From DASRFA01 sp035651755 (GTDB lineage: Bacteria > Desulfobacterota > Binatia > UBA12015): a stretch of 64,000 nucleotides of DNA. Position numbers and translations under genes: made by a program. Under the pieces are notes generated by a model. The model was not told the origin of the DNA, searched no databases, and was given only the letters and a program-made list of their open reading frames with translations. Of the stretch, positions 18,641-27,499 are shown one piece after another; the stretch's first letter is position 1; the number at the start of each line of letters is the position of its first letter. Where the stretch lies: NCBI GenBank assembly GCA_035651755.1, contig DASRFA010000056.1, positions 124,001 to 188,000 on the forward strand, written 5' to 3'.

Positions 18641-19491
18641 CAGCGGCGCTCCCACCAGGGATAGAAGGGCGGCATGTCCGCCGTGACCTTCATCTTGAAG
18701 TCCGCGGGGCGCTTCTCGAGGAACGCCGACACGCCCTCGTAGGCGTCGGGCGAGCGGCCCATGAACCAGATGCATTTCGAGTCGACCCGGTGCGCGTCCA
18801 TCGGGTGAGCGGCTCCCTGCATCCGCCAGAGCATCTGGCGCGCGAGCGCGACGGAGACGGCGGAGGTGTTGTCCGCGATCTCGCGCGCGAGCGCGCGCGC
18901 CGCCGGCACGACCTCGTCCGGCTCGACGAGGCGCGTGACGAGACGTCCGGCGAGCGCTTCCTGCGCGCCGAACACCCGGCCGGTGAAGACCCACTCCGCC
19001 GCGCGATCCATCCCGACGAGCCGCGGCAGGAACCAGCTGCTCGCCGCCTCCGGCACGATCCCCCGACGCGCGAACACGAACCCGAAGCGCGCGCTCGTCG
19101 ACGCGATCCGGACGTCCATCGGGAGCGTCATCGTGACGCCGACGCCGACGGCCGGGCCGTTGATCGCCGCGATCACCGGCTTCTTCGACTCGAAGATCCG
19201 GAGCGACACGAGGCCGCCGCCGTCGCGATGGGTGTCGACGTCGTCCCGGACGCCCTGGGCGTTGCTGTCGAACGTGTCGCCGCCGCTCCCGAGATCGGCG
19301 CCGGCGCAGAACGCGCGCCCGGCGCCGGTCACGATGACCGCGCGCACGCCGTCGTCGGCGTCGCTGCGATCGAAGGCGCGGGTGAGCTCGCCGCACATGC
19401 GGGCAGTGAAGGCGTTCAGGCGCTCGGGACGCTGCAGGGTGATCGTCGCGACGCGCTCAGAAACCTCGTAGCGAATCTCCTCGAATTCCAA
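18640..19491 (-). CDS. Enoyl-CoA hydratase/isomerase
   Basis: A 283-residue crotonase-fold enzyme that hydrates or isomerises enoyl-CoA. The oxyanion hole is formed by RAFCAGADL and INGPAVGVGVTMTLPMDV, and the catalytic-glutamate region is GIVPEAASSWFLPRLVG. The start is most likely TTG 19491, which has GAGGAGGGGGG just upstream and gives the usual length; the ATG at 19590 adds an Arg/Pro-rich tail that overlaps glgA. The last part of glgA overlaps this start by about 35 bp. Confidence 0.9.
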   Translation of the reverse strand: MEFEEIRYEVSERVATITLQRPERLNAFTARMCGELTRAFDRSDADDGVRAVIVTGAGRAFCAGADLGSGGDTFDSNAQGVRDDVDTHRDGGGLVSLRIFESKKPVIAAINGPAVGVGVTMTLPMDVRIASTSARFGFVFARRGIVPEAASSWFLPRLVGMDRAAEWVFTGRVFGAQEALAGRLVTRLVEPDEVVPAARALAREIADNTSAVSVALARQMLWRMQGAAHPMDAHRVDSKCIWFMGRSPDAYEGVSAFLEKRPADFKMKVTADMPPFYPWWERR

Positions 19492-21019
19492 TCGTCCCCC
19501 CTCCTCGGCTCGGCTCCGGCGCGCGCCGGGCGGCGGGTCGCCGCGGGGCGCCGCGCCGCGCTTCGATCGCCCGCTCGTAGACCTCCTCATAGCGGCGCGC
19601 GCTCTCCTCCCACGAGAACCGGCGCGCCATGCCGTCGCGCCGCATGCGGGCGACGTGCGACGGCTTGCCGTACCACGTCCGCACCGCGCGGCCGATCGCG
19701 TCGGCGAGCGCGGCGGGCGTCGGATCGCGGAAGACGAAGCCCGTTCCCCTCCCGCTCGCGGCGTCGTAGTCGGCGACGGTGTCGGCGAGGCCGCCGGTCG
19801 CGCGCACGAGCGGCAGCGTGCCGTAGCGCATCGAGTACATCTGGTTCAGACCGCAAGGCTCGTAGAGCGACGGCATGAGGAAGAAGTCGGCTCCCGCTTC
19901 GATCAGGTGCGCGAGCTCCTCGGAGTAGCCGAAGGTCGCGGCGACGGAGCGGGGATGCGACTCGACCAGGCTCCGGAAGAAGCCTTCGAGGCTCGCGTCG
20001 CCCGAGCCCAGCACGACGAGCTGCATCGCCGTGCCGCGGAGCAGAGGGGGCAGAGCGTCGCGCAGGAGGTCGAGACCCTTCTGCGGCGCGAAACGCGCGA
20101 CGATGCCGAAGAGCGGCACGTCCGGGCGCGGGTCGAGGCCGAAGCGCGCCTGCAGCATCCGCTTGCACTCGAGCTTCCCGCGCATCGCGTCCGCCGAGAA
20201 GCGCACGGGGAGGAGCGGATCGCGCGCCGGGTTCCAGACCTCCTCGTCGACGCCGTTCAGGATCCCGACCGTGTCGGCGACGCGCCGCGCGAGATAAGGC
20301 GCCAGGCCGTGCCCACCGACGGGCTCCAGCATCTCGCGGGCGTGCGTGGGCGAGACGGTGGTGATCTTGTCGGCGAACGCGATGCCGCACTTCAGGAGGT
20401 TGATGCCGCCGAAGTCCTCGAGGTGGTCCGGGTCGAACACGCTCGGCGGCAGCCCGAGGTACGGCAGCGAATCGGCCGGGAACTTCCCCTGGTACTGCAC
20501 GTTGTGGATCGTGAGGACGCTCGCGGTGTGCGCGAGCGCCGCGTGCCGCGGCTCGAGGTGCTTCACGTACGCGGCCGCGAGCGACGTCGGCCAGTCGTGC
20601 ACGTGCACGACGTCGGGCACCCAGTCGAGGTCGATCCCGATCTGGAGCGCGCTCTTCGAGAGGAGCGCGAAGCGCTGCGGGTTGTCGGCGTACTCCCACG
20701 CCTCGTTGTAGATGCCGGGGCGATCGTAGAAGCGGCCGTAGTCGAGGAAGTAGACCGGAACCGCGTCGTCGAGCGTCGCTCGTGAGAGACCCGCCCACAC
20801 CTCCTCGCCGCGGCCCATGTGCACGCAGAGCGGCGACATCGGCTCGATGGCGAAGCGCGCCCGGTCGATCGAGCCGTAGAGCGGGAGCAGAACGCGCGCG
20901 TCGTGGCCGCGGTCGACGAGCGCCTTCGACAGAGCGGACGCGACGTCCCCCAGGCCGCCCGCCTTCGCGAACGGCAAGCACTCGGACACGACGAAGAGGA
21001 TGCGACGCGGAGCGGCCAC
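19457..21019 (-). CDS. glgA: Glycogen synthase (ADP-glucose type)
   Basis: A 520-residue GT5 enzyme that extends alpha-1,4-glucan from ADP-glucose. The KAGGLGDV motif (Lys19 onward) binds the sugar nucleotide, and the C-terminal GT-B half has GIVARFAPQKGLDLL, FFLMPSLYEPCGLNQMYSM and GGLADTV. It begins with GTG 21019. The extra Arg/Ala/Pro-rich C-terminal 40 residues are beyond the usual end (about 480) and overlap the next gene. No other glycogen gene is nearby. Confidence 0.93.
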   Translation of the reverse strand: MAAPRRILFVVSECLPFAKAGGLGDVASALSKALVDRGHDARVLLPLYGSIDRARFAIEPMSPLCVHMGRGEEVWAGLSRATLDDAVPVYFLDYGRFYDRPGIYNEAWEYADNPQRFALLSKSALQIGIDLDWVPDVVHVHDWPTSLAAAYVKHLEPRHAALAHTASVLTIHNVQYQGKFPADSLPYLGLPPSVFDPDHLEDFGGINLLKCGIAFADKITTVSPTHAREMLEPVGGHGLAPYLARRVADTVGILNGVDEEVWNPARDPLLPVRFSADAMRGKLECKRMLQARFGLDPRPDVPLFGIVARFAPQKGLDLLRDALPPLLRGTAMQLVVLGSGDASLEGFFRSLVESHPRSVAATFGYSEELAHLIEAGADFFLMPSLYEPCGLNQMYSMRYGTLPLVRATGGLADTVADYDAASGRGTGFVFRDPTPAALADAIGRAVRTWYGKPSHVARMRRDGMARRFSWEESARRYEEVYERAIEARRGAPRRPAARRAPEPSRGGGTIGIRGDSLRGF

Positions 21020-21111
21020 CGCACGTCGAGGTTCGCCCAGAGCCGCCGCCCGTGCAAGACGGCCTTGCGCGGCGCAGGGGCCCGGGATAGCCGGAGCGCT
21101 GGAGGATTCCG

Positions 21112-22026
21112 ATGAGCTCCCGCGACGCCACGCCGCGCCTCCGGCGCTCGCTCCTCTTCGTCCCCGGCGACGACCAACACAAAATCGAGAAATCGCCCGC
21201 CGCCGGAGCCGACTCCCTGATCTTCGACCTCGAGGACGCCGTCGTCCCCGCGCACAAGGCGGCGGCGCGCGAGCGCGTCCGCGACGCCCTCAAGTCGCTC
21301 GAAGTGCACGGCGCCGAGAAGCTCGTGCGGATCAATCCGCTCGAGACCGGCCTCTCGCTCGACGACCTGACCATCACGATGGCCGGCAACCCCGACGGCT
21401 ACGTGATCCCCAAGGTGCGGAGCGAGGACGACATCCGCTTCATCGACCGCGCCCTCTCGAACTTCGAGGCGATCATCGGCCGGCCGCAGGGATCGGTGAA
21501 GCTCGTCCTGCTCGCGACCGAGACGCCGGAGGGCATCTTGAACATCCGCCGGGTCGCGCAGGCGAGCCTGCGCTCGGTCGCGATGATGTGGGCGAGCGAG
21601 GACCTCGGCAGCATGCTGGGCTCGCGGCGGACCCGGAAGAGCGACGGCTCGCCGCTCGAGGTCTTCTCGTTCGCCCGCTCGGCGTGCCTCCTGGCCGCCG
21701 CCGCGACCGGCATGGACCCGCTCGACATGCCGTACTTCGACTTCAAGGACGACTTCGGCCTCGAGCGCGAAGCGCGCGAGGCGGCAGAGCTCGGCTTCAC
21801 CGGCAAGGCGGCGATTCACCCGGCGCAGGTGCCGATCATCAACCGCGTCTTCGTCCCGAGCGAGGACGAGGTCGCCGAGGCGAACGCGCTCCTCGCCGCC
21901 GCCTCCGAAGCGTTCGCCCGCGGCCAGGGCGCGTTCGTCTACAAAGGCTCCATGGTCGACGCGCCCCACATCAATCGCGCCCGCAAGATCGTCGCGCGAG
22001 CCCAGGCCGCTCAGGCGGCGGGCTGA
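21112..22026 (+). CDS. CoA ester lyase, CitE / HpcH-HpaI aldolase family
   Basis: A 304-residue TIM-barrel lyase related to citrate lyase beta subunit and malyl-/citramalyl-CoA lyases. Conserved stretches are SLIFDLEDAVVPAHK (metal-binding Asp/Glu), LLATETPEGILNI and FTGKAAIHPAQVPIINRVF. GGAGGATTCCG precedes ATG 21112. It stands alone rather than with CitD/CitF, so it likely cleaves a hydroxyacyl-CoA to acetyl- or propionyl-CoA plus an oxoacid. A nested palindrome starts 38 bp past its stop. Confidence 0.9.
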   Translation: MSSRDATPRLRRSLLFVPGDDQHKIEKSPAAGADSLIFDLEDAVVPAHKAAARERVRDALKSLEVHGAEKLVRINPLETGLSLDDLTITMAGNPDGYVIPKVRSEDDIRFIDRALSNFEAIIGRPQGSVKLVLLATETPEGILNIRRVAQASLRSVAMMWASEDLGSMLGSRRTRKSDGSPLEVFSFARSACLLAAAATGMDPLDMPYFDFKDDFGLEREAREAAELGFTGKAAIHPAQVPIINRVFVPSEDEVAEANALLAAASEAFARGQGAFVYKGSMVDAPHINRARKIVARAQAAQAAG

Positions 22027-22064
22027 GCTGTATCGCGGTTCAGCGACGGAGTCGGTGCGCGGGC

Positions 22065-22180
22065 GGGTCGGTGCGTGTGCGAGCCCGGCGACTCCTGTCG
22101 GAGGCGCCCTCTTGTTGTCTTAGGGCTAAGGAAGGGCGCCTCCTCCAACGTCGCTGCCGCGCTCGCACACGCACCGACCC
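22065..22180. repeat. Nested inverted-repeat element
   Basis: Outer arms of 20 bases (22065-22084 and 22161-22180) are perfect reverse complements; one mismatch further out extends them by three pairs. Inside lie perfect 11-base arms GGAGGCGCCCT (22100-22110) and AGGGCGCCTCC (22133-22143), and inside those CTTAG/CTAAG (22119-22130). The whole folds into a three-tier cruciform or RNA. It lies between two plus-strand genes. It could be a terminator/attenuator, a small RNA or a MITE-like element. Confidence 0.75.
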
Positions 22181-22301
22181 ACCCGCTTCGACGTCGCTGT
22201 TCATCGGCACGCGTCCGCCCGCGCGCCGACGCCTCCGCTGAATCTCGCCGACCGGCGGACAGCCCGTTGCGCCAACAGGTACGCGGCGGTAGACGCGGCT
22301 C

Positions 22302-24581
22302 ATGCGCGAGGTGACCGAGGCGAGGGGCGGCGGCGGCGCTTCGGAAGCCGTCGTCAAGCACTACCACACGTGCCCGCTCTGCGAGGCGAACTGCAACCTC
22401 GAGATCGACGTGCGCGGCCGGCAGGTGCTCGCCGTCCGCGGCGACGAGGCCGACGGCTTCAGCCGCGGCTACATCTGTCCGAAGGGACCCGCCGTCGCCC
22501 ACCTCGACGCCGACCCCGATCGCCTCCGCGCACCGCTCGTCCGCCGCGGCAACGAATGGCACCCCGCGACCTGGGACGAGGCCTTCGCGGAGATCGACTC
22601 GAACCTCACCCGCATCCTCGCCGCGCACGGGCGGCACTCCGTCGCCGTCTACCTCGGAAACCCTTCGGCGCATCATGTCTCGCTCGGGCTCTACGCGCGC
22701 GTGCTCCTGCGAGCGCTCGGCAGCCACAACCTCTACTCGGCGAGCACCGTCGATCAGATGCCGAAGCAGGTGTCGGCCGGCCTCATGTTCGGGACCGCGC
22801 TCAGCATCCCGATCCCCGACGTCGACCGCACCGACTACCTGATGATCCTCGGCGGCAACCCGCTGGTCTCCAACGGCAGCCTCATGACGGTTCCCGACGT
22901 CAAGAACCGGCTGCGCGCGATCCGCGCGCGCGGCGGCAAGGTCGTCGTGATCGACCCGCGCCGGACGCGCACCGCGGAGGAGGCGGACGAGCACTTCTTC
23001 GTCCGCCCCGGTCGCGACGGGCTCTTCCTCGCCGCGATCGCTCACACCCTCTTCGCCGACGGACTCGTCCACCTCGGCCCCCTCGCCGAGCACGTGAGCG
23101 GACTCGAAGACCTCGAGCGCGCGGTGCGCGCGTTCGCGCCGGAATCGGTCGCCGCGGCCTGCGGCATCGACGCCGCGGCGATCCGCCGCCTGGCGCGCGA
23201 GCTCGCGGGCGCTCGCTCCGCCGCGGTCTACGGCCGGATCGGCACGTGTACGCAGGAGTTCGGCACGCTCAACAGCTGGCTCGTCGACGTCCTGAACGTC
23301 CTCACCGGCAACCTCGATCGCCCCGGCGGCGCGATGTTCCCGAAGTCGGCCGGGGGTCCCGCGAACACGCAGGGCGCCCCCGGGCGCGGGAAGGGCGTCC
23401 GCTTCGGGCGCTGGAAGAGCCGCGTTCGAGGCCTGCCCGAGTTCTTCGGCGAGCTCCCGGTCGCCTGTCTCGCGGAGGAGATCGAGACGCCGGGCGACGG
23501 ACAGATCCGCGCGCTCATCACGATCGCGGGGAATCCCGCGCTCTCGACGCCGAACGGCGGCCGGCTCGCGCGCGCGCTCGAGCGCCTCGAGTTCATGGTG
23601 AGCCTCGACATCTACCTGAACGAGACGACGCGCCACGCAAACGTCGTGCTCCCCGGCCTGTCGCCGCTCGAGCAGCCGCACTTCGGACTCGCGTTCACCT
23701 CGCTCTCGGTGCGGAACTTCGCGCGCTACTCGCCGCCGACGTTCCCGGTGTCTCCGTGTCAAGAGCCGGAATGGCGGACACTGCTCCGCCTCGCCGCCGT
23801 CGTGTCCGGCCAGGGGGCGAGCGCCGACGTGGACGCCCTCGACGACTTCGTCTTCGAGCAGCAGCTCGGAAAAGCGCTCTCGAGCCCGCACTCGCCGATC
23901 CACGGGCGCGACGCCACGGACATCCGGAGCGCGCTCGGCACGCGCCGCGGGCCGGAGCGCCTGCTCGACCTCATGGTCCGGACCGGGCCGTACGGCGACG
24001 CCTTCGGCGCCGTGCCCGACGGCTTGACGCTCGATCGCCTCGAGGCGAGCCCGCACGGCATCGACCTGGGCCCGCTCGCGCCGCGGATTCCGGAGATGCT
24101 GCGGACGCCGTCGGGCAAGATCGAGCTCTCGCCCGAATCCCTCGTCGCCGATCTCGAGCGTCTGCGCGCGAAGGTCGCGCAGTCCGCCGTGTCGGACCTC
24201 GTCCTCGTCGGACGTCGCGACCTCCGCTCGAACAACTCCTGGATGCACAACATCGGTCCGCTCGTCGCCGGCAAGGAGCGCTGCACGCTGCACGTGAGCC
24301 CGGCGGACGCGACGCGCTACGGGCTCGTTTCGGGCGGGCGGGCGCGCGTCCGCTCCGCGGCCGGCGAGGTGGACGTCCCGGTCGAGGTCACGGACGGAAT
24401 CATGGCCGGCGTCGTGAGCCTGCCCCACGGCTGGGGCCACGACGTCGCCGACGTCCGCCTGAGCGTCGCGCGCCGGCACGCCGGCGCGAACAGCAACCGC
24501 CTCGCGGACGAATGCGCGATCGATCCACTCTCCGGGAACGCGGTCCTGTGCGGCATCCCGGTCACCGTGTCGCCCGCGTGA
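22302..24581 (+). CDS. Molybdopterin-dependent oxidoreductase, DMSO reductase / formate dehydrogenase family
   Basis: A 759-residue cytoplasmic Mo/W enzyme with no Tat signal. The N-terminal 4Fe-4S site uses Cys24, Cys27 and Cys31 in CPLCEANC, with the fourth Cys in GYICPKGPAV. The molybdopterin domain has GRIGTCTQEFGTLNSWLVD, NLDRPGGAMFP and NPALSTPNGG. The C-terminal cofactor domain has RRDLRSNNSWMHN and SLPHGWGH. It lacks a clear Sec or Cys ligand at the usual formate dehydrogenase position, so the substrate is open. No electron-transfer subunit is adjacent. The SnoaL-like gene starts 10 bp after the stop, with AGGAGGT between them. Confidence 0.92.
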   Translation: MREVTEARGGGGASEAVVKHYHTCPLCEANCNLEIDVRGRQVLAVRGDEADGFSRGYICPKGPAVAHLDADPDRLRAPLVRRGNEWHPATWDEAFAEIDSNLTRILAAHGRHSVAVYLGNPSAHHVSLGLYARVLLRALGSHNLYSASTVDQMPKQVSAGLMFGTALSIPIPDVDRTDYLMILGGNPLVSNGSLMTVPDVKNRLRAIRARGGKVVVIDPRRTRTAEEADEHFFVRPGRDGLFLAAIAHTLFADGLVHLGPLAEHVSGLEDLERAVRAFAPESVAAACGIDAAAIRRLARELAGARSAAVYGRIGTCTQEFGTLNSWLVDVLNVLTGNLDRPGGAMFPKSAGGPANTQGAPGRGKGVRFGRWKSRVRGLPEFFGELPVACLAEEIETPGDGQIRALITIAGNPALSTPNGGRLARALERLEFMVSLDIYLNETTRHANVVLPGLSPLEQPHFGLAFTSLSVRNFARYSPPTFPVSPCQEPEWRTLLRLAAVVSGQGASADVDALDDFVFEQQLGKALSSPHSPIHGRDATDIRSALGTRRGPERLLDLMVRTGPYGDAFGAVPDGLTLDRLEASPHGIDLGPLAPRIPEMLRTPSGKIELSPESLVADLERLRAKVAQSAVSDLVLVGRRDLRSNNSWMHNIGPLVAGKERCTLHVSPADATRYGLVSGGRARVRSAAGEVDVPVEVTDGIMAGVVSLPHGWGHDVADVRLSVARRHAGANSNRLADECAIDPLSGNAVLCGIPVTVSPA

Positions 24582-24591
24582 GGAGGTCCCG

Positions 24592-24969
24592 ATGAAGGCC
24601 CAGACACCCGAGGACTGCGATCGTCTCTTCGCCGAGCACTGCAACGCCGGCCGGCTCGACGATCTGCTCGCGCTCTACGAGCCGACGGCGACGTTCGTCC
24701 CGCAGACCGGTCCGCCGGCGGAGGGAATCGCCGCCATTCGAGAAGCCCTGGCAGGGTTGCTCTCGGCGAAGCCCGAGTTCCGGATGCACGTCGCGAAGGT
24801 CGTCCGCGCCGGCGGGGACCTCGCCGCCGTCTACAACGACTGGACCGTCAAGATGAAGCCCCCCGGCGGCGATGCGACCGAAGGGGCGGGCAAGGCGTTC
24901 GAGATCGTCCGGCGCCAGCCCGACGGGAGCTGGAAGTACGTCTTCGACGATCCCTTCCTCCGCGGCTGA
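24592..24969 (+). CDS. SnoaL / NTF2-like protein
   Basis: A 125-residue cone-shaped alpha+beta protein of the NTF2-like superfamily. The N-terminus FAEHCNAGRLDDLLALYEP and the C-terminus IVRRQPDGSWKYVFDDP are characteristic. GAGGAGGTCCCG precedes ATG 24592, a strong ribosome site. Members act as isomerases, hydrolases or simple ligand binders; no catalytic set can be assigned. It probably shares a transcript with the molybdopterin enzyme and the macrodomain gene. Confidence 0.82.
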   Translation: MKAQTPEDCDRLFAEHCNAGRLDDLLALYEPTATFVPQTGPPAEGIAAIREALAGLLSAKPEFRMHVAKVVRAGGDLAAVYNDWTVKMKPPGGDATEGAGKAFEIVRRQPDGSWKYVFDDPFLRG

Positions 24970-24975
24970 ACGACC

Positions 24976-25536
24976 GTGCGCGACGTCGCGGATCGCCCGA
25001 TCGGGAGCGCGCGCCTCGTGCTCGCTCAGGGCGACCTGACGCTGGCCGAGGTGGACGCGATCGTGAACGCCGCCAACTCGACGCTTCTCGGCGGCGGCGG
25101 CGTCGACGGGGCGATCCATCGCCGCGGCGGACCGGAGATCGTGGCGGAGTGCCGCCGCATCCGCGCCGACGAATGGCCCGACGGCCTTCCGACCGGCCGA
25201 GCGGTGATCACGGGCGGCGGCCGGCTGCCCGCGCGCTGGGTCATCCATACCGTGGGACCGGTCTACGGCCGGACGCCCGACGTGCCGCGCCTCCTCGCCG
25301 CCTGCCACGAGAGCTCGCTCGTGCTTGCGCGCTCGCGCGATCTGGCGACCGTCGCGTTCCCCGCGATCTCGACGGGCGTCTACGGCTACCCGCTCGACGA
25401 GGCGGCGCCGATCGCGCTCGCGACGGTCGCGCGCATCCTCGCCGACGACCCCGGCTCGCTGAGCGAGGTCCGGTTCGTCCTCTTCGACGACCGGGCGGTC
25501 GCCGCCTTCCGGTCCGCGCTCGACGCGCTCCCGTGA
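24976..25536 (+). CDS. Macrodomain protein (O-acetyl-ADP-ribose deacetylase type)
   Basis: A 186-residue macrodomain of the YmdB/MacroD type that removes acyl or ADP-ribose groups from ADP-ribose derivatives. Signature segments are QGDLTLAEVDAIVNAANSTL, the ribose loop GGGGVDGAIHRRGG, and the phosphate loop FPAISTGVYGYP. It starts at GTG 24976, six bases past the SnoaL-like stop. The length and motifs match the family well. Confidence 0.93.
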   Translation: MRDVADRPIGSARLVLAQGDLTLAEVDAIVNAANSTLLGGGGVDGAIHRRGGPEIVAECRRIRADEWPDGLPTGRAVITGGGRLPARWVIHTVGPVYGRTPDVPRLLAACHESSLVLARSRDLATVAFPAISTGVYGYPLDEAAPIALATVARILADDPGSLSEVRFVLFDDRAVAAFRSALDALP

Positions 25537-25542
25537 GCGCGG

Positions 25543-26169
25543 TCAGACCTGCGGCACCGCCATCCCGCGCGCGACCGCCGGACGCTCGCGGATCGCCGCG
25601 ATCCAGCGCGCGACGTTCGCGCCCTCGCCGACGACGTCGGGCTTGATCGCCTTCAGCAGCGGAAAGGCGACCGAGACCCAAGGGTAGGTCGCGATGTCGG
25701 CGATCGTGTAGTCCGGACCGGCGAGGTACGCGCCCTGGCCGAGGCGGTCGTCCATGACCTTCACCAATCGCGCGGACTCCTGCGCGTAGCGCTCGATCGC
25801 GTAGGGGATCTTCTCCTCGGCGACGTTCGCGAAGTGGTTGACCTGCCCGAACATCGGGCCGACGTTCGCCATCTGCCAGAAGAGCCACTCGAGCGCCTTC
25901 GCGCGCGCCTGCCCTTTCGGCGCGAGGAAGCGGCCGGTCTTCTCCGCGAGGTGGACGAGGATCGCTCCCGACTCGAAAAGCGAGAGCCCGTCGTCGCGAT
26001 CGACGATCGCCGGGATCTTCGAGTTGGGACAGATCGCCACGAACTCGGGCTCGAACTGCTCGCCCGCGCGGATGTCGACGGGGTGCACGGCGTACTCGAG
26101 GCCGCATTCCTCGAGCATCACCGAGACCTTCTGCCCGTTCGGCGTCGTCCACGTGTAAAAATCGATCAT
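25543..26169 (-). CDS. Glutathione S-transferase-like disulfide-bond oxidoreductase (YfcG/YghU type)
   Basis: A 208-residue GST-fold protein. The N-terminal thioredoxin-like half has FYTWTTPNGQKVSVMLEECG and the cis-Pro segment CPNSKIPAIVD, then LFESGAIL for the gamma-Glu of glutathione. The C-terminal helical half has GPDYTIADIATYPWV. The TPNG motif is that of the YfcG/YghU group, which reduces disulfides with glutathione. Monocistronic by context: it converges on the macrodomain gene, with 6 bp between the stops. Confidence 0.9.
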   Translation of the reverse strand: MIDFYTWTTPNGQKVSVMLEECGLEYAVHPVDIRAGEQFEPEFVAICPNSKIPAIVDRDDGLSLFESGAILVHLAEKTGRFLAPKGQARAKALEWLFWQMANVGPMFGQVNHFANVAEEKIPYAIERYAQESARLVKVMDDRLGQGAYLAGPDYTIADIATYPWVSVAFPLLKAIKPDVVGEGANVARWIAAIRERPAVARGMAVPQV

Positions 26170-26218
26170 GCGCGGACGCTAGCCGCGTGGCGGAGGCGTC
26201 GGAAGGGGCGCGCGCGGA

Positions 26219-27415
26219 TCAACCGTCGCCGGGCTCGGGCTCGGTCTCCAGCGTCTTCAGCTGGCTCCGCTCGCGCATCACGTCGATCACGCGATCGAGC
26301 TCCTCGGCCTCGGCCGCGACGAAGCGCTCGATCGCACGGCGGAGGCGCGGCTCGCGCACGTAGTGCATGCTCGCGGTCGGCTCGGCGTCGAAGCCGCGGA
26401 GCCACTTGAACTCGCCGCCCGCGCCGGGCTCGAAGCGCTCGATGCCGCTCCGGATGCAGTGCTCGATCGTGGCGTAGTAGCAGACGTTGAAGTGGAGGAA
26501 GCGGACCTCCTCGTGCGTCCCCCAGTAGCGGCCGTAGAGCACCCCGCCCTTCTGCACGTTGAACGTGCCGGCAAGGAGGTCCTCCCCGCGGCGCGCGGTG
26601 AGGAAGCAGAGGTTGTGGCGGAAGCGCTCGCGCAGGAGGTGGAAGAACCGCTTCGTCAAGTACCGGCGGCCGTAGACGTACTTGTCGACGGTCGTGAGGT
26701 AGAGCTCGTACATCGGGTCGAAGAGGTCGTCGGGGATCTGCTCCGCGACCAGGGCCGCGATCTCGATCCCCTGGTCGGCGAGGACACGGCGCTCGCGCTT
26801 CACCTCCTTCCGTCGCTTGTGGCGAAGCGCGCCGAGGTAGTCGTCGAACGACGAGTAGCCGCGGTTGCGCCACTTGTACTGCAGCCCGCGGCGCTCGACG
26901 AAGCCCGCGTCGGCGAGGAGCCGCGCATCGTCCTCGGTGCAGAAGTTCACGTGCACCGACGAGACCTCGTTCTCGTGGCAGAGGTCGCGGAGCGCGCCCG
27001 CCAGCATGCGAACGACGCCCGCGCGGTCGAGGTGGGGCGCGACCAGGAAGCGCACGCCGGTCGCCGGCGTGAACGGCACGCCGACGAGGACCTTGGGGTA
27101 ATACTCGATGCCGGCGCGATGGGCCGCGTCCGCCCACGACCAGTCGAAGACGAACTCGCCCTCGCTGTTGGTCTTCAGGTACATCGGGCAAGCCGCGACG
27201 AGGCGATCGTCCTGGAAGAGCCCGAGGTGCTGCGGGCTCCAGCCCGTCCGCCCGCCGACGCAGCGCGCCTCCTCGAGCGACGCGAGCCAGCCCCACTCGA
27301 GGAACGGCGATTCGCCGCCGACGAGCGCGTCCCACTCCTCGCGCCGGACGTCGGCGGCGAGGCTCGTCATGAGGCGGAGCGTGAAGAACGGGGGCTCTTC
27401 GGAAGGCCCGGACAC
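26219..27415 (-). CDS. FemAB-like acyltransferase (DUF482 / peptidogalycan biosynthesis family)
   Basis: A 398-residue protein of the PF04339 group, a GNAT/FemAB-related fold. Recognisable segments are ESPFLEWGWLASLEEARCVG, GEFVFDWSWADAAHRAGI, KVLVGVPFTPATGVRFL and GGEFKWLRGFDAEPTAS. The family name implies cell-envelope work, but no activity is proven. Translation begins with GTG 27415. Confidence 0.88.
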   Translation of the reverse strand: MSGPSEEPPFFTLRLMTSLAADVRREEWDALVGGESPFLEWGWLASLEEARCVGGRTGWSPQHLGLFQDDRLVAACPMYLKTNSEGEFVFDWSWADAAHRAGIEYYPKVLVGVPFTPATGVRFLVAPHLDRAGVVRMLAGALRDLCHENEVSSVHVNFCTEDDARLLADAGFVERRGLQYKWRNRGYSSFDDYLGALRHKRRKEVKRERRVLADQGIEIAALVAEQIPDDLFDPMYELYLTTVDKYVYGRRYLTKRFFHLLRERFRHNLCFLTARRGEDLLAGTFNVQKGGVLYGRYWGTHEEVRFLHFNVCYYATIEHCIRSGIERFEPGAGGEFKWLRGFDAEPTASMHYVREPRLRRAIERFVAAEAEELDRVIDVMRERSQLKTLETEPEPGDG

Positions 27416-27499
27416 GGCGAGGTCATCCTCGCGGTTGCCGGGCGACGCGGCAACCCGAGCCGGTCCGGACCGCGTGGACCGCGCCAGACGGTCGCGCCG

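Noticed and set aside
22011..24644. Long minus frame across the molybdopterin gene
   Set aside because: No motif; the plus frame has the iron-sulfur and molybdopterin motifs.
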